A stretch of 5,945 nucleotides of DNA, taken from contig CAMBZY010000216.1 in the NCBI GenBank assembly GCA_945872325.1, positions 1 to 5,945 on the forward strand. Direction: 5' to 3'. Every line of letters starts with the position of its first letter. Position 1 is the stretch's first letter. Below the pieces are notes generated by a model that saw nothing but the letters and a program-made list of their open reading frames with translations, searched no databases and had not been told where the DNA came from. The position numbers and the translations under genes were made by a program. Source of the DNA: Candidatus Kuenenia stuttgartensis. GTDB taxonomy: Bacteria > Planctomycetota > Planctomycetia > Isosphaerales > Isosphaeraceae. Shown here piece by piece: positions 1 to 4,452 of this stretch.

Positions 1-386
1 AACACAAACCCTTGTATCCCATGAAGAACAGTCAGGGATACAAAACAAGAAAACGGATGAAGGCATAAAAATAATGGGGTCTCCTTCAGTAGCAAGCGAA
101 TTAGACTGGGGCCCCCAAAAAAACAACGGACAATCGTCATTACTGCAAACACTCAAAAAAATGGGGTCAACGTATACCCCAATTGAGCCCAGGCTTTTGC
201 CTTGCCCTCATTTGAAAGTTTTATCTGCCGATGAGCAACTTATAAGTAGGATGCTTTGCGTGGTCTACGTAGAGAAGTCTCATCTCGTGATTCGATGGAA
301 GATGGTCGCAGTAGTTGCGAGCAGTCCAAAACACACGTGTTGTAAAGGGCTGTCAAAATGACATAAACCCTTAGTATTAAAAAGAA
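1..386. other. Gene-poor stretch with short palindromes
   Basis: I see no convincing gene here on either strand. The one open frame (74-361, 95 codons) gives a Cys-, Lys- and Ser-rich peptide with no recognisable domain, no ribosome binding site, and base use unlike the real genes to the right. The stretch does hold several short inverted repeats: TTGTATCCC (12-20) with GGGATACAA (35-43); TGGGGT (162-167) with ACCCCA (176-181); AGGC-TTTT-GCCT near 190-201; and a two-part stem, AAGGG (345-349) with CCCTT (368-372) enclosing TGTCA-AAA-TGACA (351-363). The last lies just beyond the 3' end of the tRNA gene and might help end its transcript. The left part may be the downstream flank of a gene outside the window. 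Confidence 0.5.
66..184. repeat. GGGG/CCCC repeat pair, REP-like (tentative)
   Basis: The 9-mer AATGGGGTC occurs at 73-81 and again at 160-168, each time after an A-rich run. The second copy continues into an inverted match: TGGGGT (162-167), an 8-nt loop, ACCCCA (176-181), with A/T flanks that add weak pairing. A further GGGGCCCCC block lies at 108-115. Short G-run/C-run hairpins in intergenic DNA recall bacterial REP elements, which are often linked to RAYT-type transposases. No transposase is visible in the window, so the assignment is inference from shape only. Confidence 0.3.
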
Positions 387-460
387 CGAGGACGACGGGG
401 CTCGAACCCGCAACCTCCGGCGTGACAGGCCGGTGCTCTAACCAGTTGAGCTACATCCCC
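387..460 (-). tRNA. tRNA-Asp (anticodon GTC)
   Basis: Read on the minus strand, a 74-nt cloverleaf folds completely. The 7-bp acceptor stem GGGGATG/CGTCCTC includes G-U wobbles; the D stem is GCTC/GAGC, the anticodon stem CCGGC/GCCGG, and the T stem GCGGG/CCCGT with loop TTCGAGC. The anticodon loop is CTGTCAC, giving anticodon GTC (plus positions 424-426) and therefore aspartate. G73 is the expected aspartate identity discriminator. CCA is not encoded: the DNA after G73 reads TTCTTTTT, so CCA must be added by nucleotidyltransferase, and the T-run may contribute to termination. G34 makes it a possible queuosine substrate and C38 a possible DNMT2 target. Confidence 0.97.
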
Positions 461-503
461 AACACTCTTTCGAGTTGTCGTTTCGAACTCTTTCAGATCA
501 CCG

Positions 504-531
504 TTGGAGTTCGTTTCGACAGTTATATAAT
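504..531 (+). promoter_or_regulatory. Probable surE promoter sharing the -10 DNA
   Basis: The plus strand carries a perfect TATAAT at 526-531, offset by one base from the -10 of the divergent tRNA promoter. The -35 candidate TTGGAG (504-509, 16-bp spacer) matches TTGACA at only three bases. Start would fall near 538, leaving a surE leader of roughly 40 nt. The two promoters occupy the same DNA, so they cannot be melted by two polymerases at once. Confidence 0.45.
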
Positions 532-554
532 AGCGTATCGTCAGCCTTTGTCAA
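527..554 (-). promoter_or_regulatory. Sigma70-type promoter of tRNA-Asp
   Basis: On the minus strand there is a perfect TTGACA (plus 549-554), a 16-bp spacer, and TATTAT (plus 527-532; 5 of 6 matches to TATAAT). Transcription should start near 519-520, giving a leader of about 60 nt before the mature tRNA 5' end at 460. This is the best promoter match in the window, as expected for a stable RNA gene. Confidence 0.8.
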
Positions 555-580
555 CAATCTCTCGAAAAAGTCTTCACACA

Positions 581-1297
581 ATGTCACAAGTCCAGTCAAA
601 CCAACCTGTTCCACCGTTCATTTTAACGAATGATGACGGCTATCATGCCCCTGGAATGGCCGCCCTCAGGGATTCTGTAAGCCGATTGAACGCAAAATTC
701 CTAGTCGTCGCCCCTGCCGAGGCTGTCTCAGGATGCGGCCATACTGTCACCACTCACGCCAAAATCATCTCCTCACCGGAAGATAAAGGTGGCTGGTCCG
801 TCGCCGGTACGCCTGCCGATTGCTCCAGACTGGCCATTCATCAATACGCAAAGTCCTCTCAATGGATACTTTCCGGAATCAACGCCGGAGGCAATCTGGG
901 TGTCGATATCTTCCACTCAGGCACCGTCGCCGCCGTCCGCGAAGCCGTGTTTCATGGCCGAAAAGGGATCGCCATCTCGCACTATATCGCCAAAAATCAC
1001 TCCATCGACTGGGATCAAGCCTCACAGTGGGCATCCGTTGTGCTGAAAGTCTTGCTGAATCGTGATTTACCAGAAAACACCTTCTGGAATGTCAATCTGC
1101 CCTGCCTGCCACAAGGCTCGCCCATCCCTGAACTTGTCGATTGCCCGTGGGATCGCTCACCACTCCCACTCGACTACCTTTATGACGCAAACTCAGCCGC
1201 ATATAGTGGGATCTATCACAACCGGCCACGCGTCATAGGTGCCGATGTGGACGTCTGTTTCGGGGGGCGCATCGCCATCAGCCTCGTTCATATCTGA
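581..1297 (+). CDS. surE: 5'/3'-nucleotidase SurE
   Basis: SurE is a metal-dependent cytoplasmic phosphatase that dephosphorylates nucleoside monophosphates and is linked to stationary-phase survival. The 238-residue product shows the family hallmarks in order: ILTNDDGYHAPG, with the metal-binding pair D18-D19; PAEAVSGCGHT with metal ligand S50; the GTPADC motif (76-81); and LSGINAGGNLG, with N101 as the fourth metal ligand, running into the HSGTVAA segment (112-118). The frame stays open upstream to 422, but that part runs through the antisense of the tRNA gene and its promoter, so the ATG at 581 is the credible start; it lies about ten residues before the first beta strand. The product is slightly shorter than typical SurE (about 250), mainly at the C-terminus, with all catalytic residues intact. 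No Shine-Dalgarno site is visible. Monocistronic: the next gene starts 178 bp later. Confidence 0.93.
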   Translation: MSQVQSNQPVPPFILTNDDGYHAPGMAALRDSVSRLNAKFLVVAPAEAVSGCGHTVTTHAKIISSPEDKGGWSVAGTPADCSRLAIHQYAKSSQWILSGINAGGNLGVDIFHSGTVAAVREAVFHGRKGIAISHYIAKNHSIDWDQASQWASVVLKVLLNRDLPENTFWNVNLPCLPQGSPIPELVDCPWDRSPLPLDYLYDANSAAYSGIYHNRPRVIGADVDVCFGGRIAISLVHI

Positions 1298-1475
1298 TAG
1301 AGCCAAGCGTTCTGTTCGTTTTGCCGGGACCACTCTCTGGCTGAACTCAACGATTGGAGCGCATAATAGACGTATCGAAACATAGAGATTCGCGAACCGG
1401 CCTCCGCTTGAATTCGTGATGACTATTCCCGACCACCATCAAGATCCTTCCAAATTCCGTAACTATGAGTCGACC

Positions 1476-2048
1476 ATGATTATCCGCAAGTGCTTTGGTA
1501 TTGGATGTTTCGCTGCTGTCTCACTGATCGGTTGCGGCGAACCTCCACAGATTCTTCCTGCTGCCCCTCCAGGCATTGAAGTCACTGAAGTGGCTCCCCC
1601 ACAAAATGCGGATGACGCACCTTCCGCGATTGGCGAAAGCGCGATCACTGCCAAACGACTTGGAGAAAACAAGCCTCCTGTCAACCTGACACCTCCTCCC
1701 GGAACTTCGCCTGACGAAGCCGCAAAAGCAGGCCTCAAAATCGAAGTCCTGACAGAGGGTAAAGGCGAAGGTGCCAAGGTGGGCCAAAAAGTGAGCGTCC
1801 ACTACACTGGTAAACTCTCTACGGGATCAACCTTCGATAGTTCTGTGGGACGCCAGCCATTTGAGTTCAGAATCGGCGAAGGTTCAGTCATCAAAGGTTG
1901 GGACGCCGGTTTGCAAGGCATGAAAGTCGGCGAAAAACGCAGGCTAACCATCCCCTCTGAATACGGTTACGGCAAGAGAGGCTCTGGAGCAAAAATCCCG
2001 CCCGACTCAACCCTGGTCTTCGACCTGGAACTTCTCAAAATCAACTGA
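1476..2048 (+). CDS. FKBP-type peptidyl-prolyl isomerase, lipoprotein
   Basis: The protein catalyses cis-trans isomerisation of proline peptide bonds, probably in the periplasm, anchored to a membrane by a lipid. From the ATG at 1476 it has 190 residues. Residues 1-19 form a short signal peptide (basic MIIRK, then a hydrophobic core) ending in lipobox L17-I18-G19-C20. A Pro/Ala-rich linker of about 60 residues follows, then one C-terminal FKBP domain (about 85-190). Conserved pocket residues are visible: Y110 in VHYTG, F120-D121 in TFDSS, V138-I139 and W142 in VIKGWD, Y163/Y165 in EYGYG, and F182 in VFDLELL. An in-frame ATG at 1416 would add 20 polar residues ahead of the signal peptide and is unlikely. 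No Shine-Dalgarno site is seen. The residue after Cys20 is Gly, which in proteobacterial rules suggests the outer membrane. Substrates are unknown. Confidence 0.92.
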   Translation: MIIRKCFGIGCFAAVSLIGCGEPPQILPAAPPGIEVTEVAPPQNADDAPSAIGESAITAKRLGENKPPVNLTPPPGTSPDEAAKAGLKIEVLTEGKGEGAKVGQKVSVHYTGKLSTGSTFDSSVGRQPFEFRIGEGSVIKGWDAGLQGMKVGEKRRLTIPSEYGYGKRGSGAKIPPDSTLVFDLELLKIN

Positions 2049-2082
2049 TTTTTAGATACCACCAGTTTATAACCTGAATCAA

Positions 2083-2112
2083 AAGGCCGCTCTGCTCATC
2101 TAGAGCGGCCTT
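2083..2112. terminator. Shared hairpin terminator between convergent genes
   Basis: A perfect 11-bp inverted repeat, AAGGCCGCTCT (2083-2093) and AGAGCGGCCTT (2102-2112), flanks an 8-nt loop. It sits 35 bp past the FKBP stop codon and just 5 bp past the end of the opposing methyltransferase gene. Downstream tails are only weakly T-rich: TTCCATTTC on the plus strand and TTTTGATT on the minus strand. It probably terminates both transcripts or blocks read-through. Confidence 0.8.
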
Positions 2113-2117
2113 CCATT

Positions 2118-3041
2118 TCACACTTGCCGATTAACAACAGAAAGTCTTGATAAGACACGCCTTGTGGCCCCCAGAGTCAAACTGTTGCCCGTAAGTGACC
2201 AAAGCTTCTTTAACGACAGATGCCCGGGAAGCTGATACGACTGCGGAAAATCTAAAAAACGCAGGATTTCCCTTGGAGCAAAACGCCTTACGCCCGATCG
2301 ACCAGGCAGCCATAAATACGAGCCACATCGCGTCGGGCTCCTTCCATAAGCCGATGTGAAGCAGTTAGTTGTGACCTGATCTTCCTCACGATCCACTATC
2401 TGGACTGCATTCGCATATCGTTCCATAAACGCTTCGTTTACAAGTAGTTCTGAATTCTCATCCTGCTCAGGATCAATAAAATCCATCGTTCCAATGGGCG
2501 CAACTGGGGTCTGTATTGGAGGCGGTTCGACCAAGCCAGCAGATCCATCCAGTGATCCTGCCAGATAGAACCTCTGACGGCGATTGGGCCAGCCCCACTG
2601 AGTCGGGCAAACCACCTCTTCCGTAATGGTATAACCACATTGACACATAACATTTACAAGAAGTTCACGAGACTGACTTCCGGCAAAGCCAGGCACATTT
2701 TCCATTGCCAGATTGGGCGGTCTGAGTTCCTCGATCAGCCTTAATAAGCGTGCCAGAGAGGCCGATCGTGGGTCGTCCATGTCGAGCTTTTTACCTAAGA
2801 CCGTATGAGGCTGACACGGTGGGCTCATCCACCACAGATCAGCCGCCCCCCATCGGGCGACCTGAGTGGCGGTCAGCTTCTCGATATTCTTGACATAAAC
2901 CTTGTGGTCAGGAAAGTTTTGCTGATATACAGAAACGGCATCAAGGTGATTATCCACCGCCGCGATCACTTCAACACCAGTCCCCAGGGCAGCTGAAGCT
3001 CCACCAATTCCACAGTGCCACTCAATCACCCGTAAAGCCAT
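2118..3041 (-). CDS. C5-cytosine methyltransferase, DNMT2 (TRDMT1)-like
   Basis: A SAM-dependent cytosine-C5 methyltransferase of 307 residues. Motifs in order: motif I, IEWHCGIGG (6-14), for SAM binding; acidic D30 in AAVDN; motif IV, SPPCQPHT, with catalytic C76; motif VI, ENV (114-116); motif VIII, RRQRFYLAG (154-162); motif IX, APREILRFLDFP; motif X, TGNSL (284-288). Several features match DNMT2 tRNA methyltransferases more than DNA enzymes: Thr after PPCQP-x, the DMDDPRSAS block, a CGY...PTQWGWPN segment, and CFTSAYG (227-233) followed by C-G-S-Y, like the DNMT2 CFTxxYG...GTGS signature. No restriction gene is nearby. Start chosen at 3041 because AAGGTG (3051-3056) lies 9 nt upstream; an ATG at 3065 adds eight residues. 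It follows maf by 37 bp, so the two are likely cotranscribed. A conventional DNA methyltransferase remains the alternative. Confidence 0.85.
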   Translation of the reverse strand: MALRVIEWHCGIGGASAALGTGVEVIAAVDNHLDAVSVYQQNFPDHKVYVKNIEKLTATQVARWGAADLWWMSPPCQPHTVLGKKLDMDDPRSASLARLLRLIEELRPPNLAMENVPGFAGSQSRELLVNVMCQCGYTITEEVVCPTQWGWPNRRQRFYLAGSLDGSAGLVEPPPIQTPVAPIGTMDFIDPEQDENSELLVNEAFMERYANAVQIVDREEDQVTTNCFTSAYGRSPTRCGSYLWLPGRSGVRRFAPREILRFLDFPQSYQLPGHLSLKKLWSLTGNSLTLGATRRVLSRLSVVNRQV

Positions 3042-3050
3042 ATTCCAATG

Positions 3051-3056
3051 CACCTT
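3051..3056 (-). promoter_or_regulatory. Ribosome binding site deciding the methyltransferase start
   Basis: On the minus strand AAGGTG lies 9 nt before the ATG at 3041-3039. AGGTG fits the anti-Shine-Dalgarno sequence. The alternative in-frame ATG at 3065 has no such site, and this motif would fall inside its coding sequence. Such a site is uncommon in this window, which is why it carries weight. Confidence 0.5.
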
Positions 3057-3078
3057 GCATGACATCTAAAGTTCAGAT

Positions 3079-3663
3079 TCAGACAGGAATCACAACACTC
3101 AATTGGCTCAGGATTTTGACAAGCCCAAGCAGAGGGAGCCCGGTGATGGCGTTATAATCATCGGCCTGAATCCGTTCAAACAGGGCAATTCCAGCCTCCT
3201 CCAGCTTATACGAACCGGCACAGTCAATCGGCATGTCGCGTTCCACATATCTTTGCAAAGCCTCACGATCCAATCGCCTCATCGTCAGATAAGAGAGGTC
3301 GAGATGCGAATGCACCTCCCCATCAGGACCGACAACCGACATGGCTGTTACCAGCGTATGCGTACTACCTGAAAGCACTTCCAACTGATCAACCGCCGCT
3401 TCAACGGTTCCCGGCTTGCCCAAAACTCGTCCATGGATGGTGGCAAGTTGGTCTCCACCAATCACAATTTCACCCGGGTACCGATCAGCCACAGCCCGGG
3501 CCTTGGCCTCGGCAAGTTTCACGGCCAGTTCGATTGGGTCCGAAAATTCTTGTTTGAATGCTTCTTCATCGACCCCCGGCGCGATACACTCAGGCGATAG
3601 CCCAATCCGCTCAAGCAGGGCTTTTCGATACTTCGAAGTACTGGCCAGGATCAGTTTCGGCAT
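3079..3663 (-). CDS. maf: Maf-family nucleotide pyrophosphatase, YceF-like
   Basis: Maf proteins hydrolyse non-canonical or modified nucleoside triphosphates to monophosphate and pyrophosphate in the cytoplasm; the YceF branch of E. coli prefers 7-methyl-GTP. The 194-residue product starts MPKLILASTSKYRKALLE, close to the YceF N-terminus, with S8, S10 and R13 in the phosphate-binding loop. Other family marks are PGVDE (about 29-33), IGGDQL with catalytic D71-Q72, LGKPG with K83, CAGSYKLEEAGIALFE (148-163, matching YceF CAGSFKSEGFGITLFE) and GLPL near 175-178. This points to YceF and not the dTTP/UTP-type YhdE branch. An upstream in-frame GTG (3702) would add 13 residues of poor family fit. 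The ATG at 3663 shares a CATG with the start of the divergent methyltransferase gene. It is followed closely by the DNMT2-like gene, probably in one transcript. Confidence 0.93.
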   Translation of the reverse strand: MPKLILASTSKYRKALLERIGLSPECIAPGVDEEAFKQEFSDPIELAVKLAEAKARAVADRYPGEIVIGGDQLATIHGRVLGKPGTVEAAVDQLEVLSGSTHTLVTAMSVVGPDGEVHSHLDLSYLTMRRLDREALQRYVERDMPIDCAGSYKLEEAGIALFERIQADDYNAITGLPLLGLVKILSQLSVVIPV

Positions 3664-4270
3664 GGGTCGCCCAAATTCCAAAAATCGACAGAAACCGTCC
3701 ACGAGTCGACCAACCGAACCGATCCGTCAAGGATACGATCAGGTTGGCCCCGACTCCTATTATGTCACTCACAAGGCTGATTACCGCAACCCTCACGAAC
3801 CCATTATCCGCCGATTGTTAGACAAATGGACGCAGGACGAGTCTCCTCCGATCTCGTCAAACCTACTGGATCTTGCGTGTGGATCAGGCGAAATCAGCCA
3901 CTTTTTCCAGACTTTGGGATTCACCAAAATTGACGCCATAGACCCTTTTACAGCCGAGGCTTACAACAATCGTACAGGCTTGGTGGCTGCCCCTCACGAT
4001 TTCGCCGCAATCGCGGACGGTGCCATCAGCCACAGATTTTACGACTACATTTTTTGCTCGTTCGCCCTTCATCTGGCTCAGCAAAGCCGGCTTCCTGTCA
4101 TCTGCATGAATCTGGCAGAAATCTCGGATCACCTGATTATCTTGACTCCTCACAAACGCCCGGAAATTCGGCCTGAATGGGGATGGAAGTTGAGGCACGA
4201 ACAGCTTTTGGATCGAGTCAGACTCCGTCATTATGAATCCTTGAAGCGTCTCTTGAAAGATCAGCCCTAA
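3662..4270 (+). CDS. Class I SAM-dependent methyltransferase, unknown substrate
   Basis: A 202-residue protein with a Rossmann-type methyltransferase core. Motif I is LLDLACGSGEIS (68-79), the SAM-binding glycine loop. Motif II ends in D94 of IDAIDPF, where the acid would bind the SAM ribose. FCSFALHL (131-138) fits the motif IV/post-IV strand, and LIILTPHKRP (158-167) resembles a late core strand. The N-terminus carries a distinctive YYVTHKADYRNPHEPIIRRL stretch before the core, probably a family signature. I do not recognise the substrate. The frame is open upstream to 3416, but that part is antisense to maf; the ATG at 3662 is the only sensible start. It overlaps the maf start codon, so any promoter must lie inside maf. 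No Shine-Dalgarno site is visible and no clear terminator follows. Confidence 0.8.
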   Translation: MGRPNSKNRQKPSTSRPTEPIRQGYDQVGPDSYYVTHKADYRNPHEPIIRRLLDKWTQDESPPISSNLLDLACGSGEISHFFQTLGFTKIDAIDPFTAEAYNNRTGLVAAPHDFAAIADGAISHRFYDYIFCSFALHLAQQSRLPVICMNLAEISDHLIILTPHKRPEIRPEWGWKLRHEQLLDRVRLRHYESLKRLLKDQP

Positions 4271-4346
4271 ACACTCCAAAAGACGGTTCAAAATCGATAC
4301 GAAATCGTTCCAGAAACTTCCAATCCCGTGGATCGAATCAAGCCCA

Positions 4347-4362
4347 GCCTACTTTTTTAGGC
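4347..4362. other. Small T-loop hairpin upstream of hisD
   Basis: GCCTA (4347-4351) and TAGGC (4358-4362) pair around CTTTTT. It lies 77 bp past the methyltransferase stop codon and just before the candidate hisD -10. The stem is short and lacks a following T-run, so a terminator role is only possible. Confidence 0.25.
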
Positions 4363-4372
4363 ATTTCTGATA

Positions 4373-4378
4373 TATGAT
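4373..4378 (+). promoter_or_regulatory. Candidate -10 element for hisD
   Basis: TATGAT matches TATAAT at five of six positions in an AT-rich patch, about 75 bp before the hisD ATG. No good -35 stands 16-18 bp upstream; the DNA there is the T-rich hairpin loop. The leader downstream also holds TGCGAT (4396-4401) and ATCGCA (4420-4425), a 6-bp inverted repeat. No His-codon leader peptide is present, so classical his attenuation is not supported. Confidence 0.3.
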
Positions 4379-4452
4379 AGAAGTGAATATTCAGATGCGA
4401 TTTCGAAGATGATCCGTCGATCGCACAACACCAGAAAAAAACTGATTCCCCC

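Noticed and set aside
74..361. 95-codon open frame on the plus strand
   Set aside because: No recognisable domain, no ribosome binding site, and it runs through the repeat hairpins; composition does not resemble the neighbouring genes.
422..580. N-terminal extension of SurE by 53 residues
   Set aside because: It would be read from the antisense of tRNA-Asp and across both promoters; SurE proteins begin a few residues before the NDDG motif.
1362..1367. CATAAT as a -10 for the FKBP gene
   Set aside because: Reasonable -10 match but no acceptable -35 at 16-18 bp upstream, and it would leave a leader of about 100 nt.
2118..3041. Restriction-modification system
   Set aside because: No endonuclease or specificity gene next to it; neighbours are maf and FKBP, and the enzyme carries DNMT2-type motifs.
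3416..3661. N-terminal extension of the plus-strand methyltransferase
   Set aside because: It is the antisense of maf, which has full family motifs in that stretch; the extension is low-complexity Ser/Pro-rich.
3725..3730. TTGACG on the minus strand as a -35 for maf
   Set aside because: No -10-like sequence at the proper distance; it lies in GC-rich coding sequence of the divergent gene.
3884..4291. Minus-strand open frame opposite the methyltransferase
   Set aside because: Shadow frame; the plus strand carries the SAM-binding motif and the minus-strand product has no recognisable domain.
4379..4452. Histidine leader-peptide attenuator before hisD
   Set aside because: No short frame with a run of CAC/CAT codons and no terminator hairpin with a T-run in the leader.
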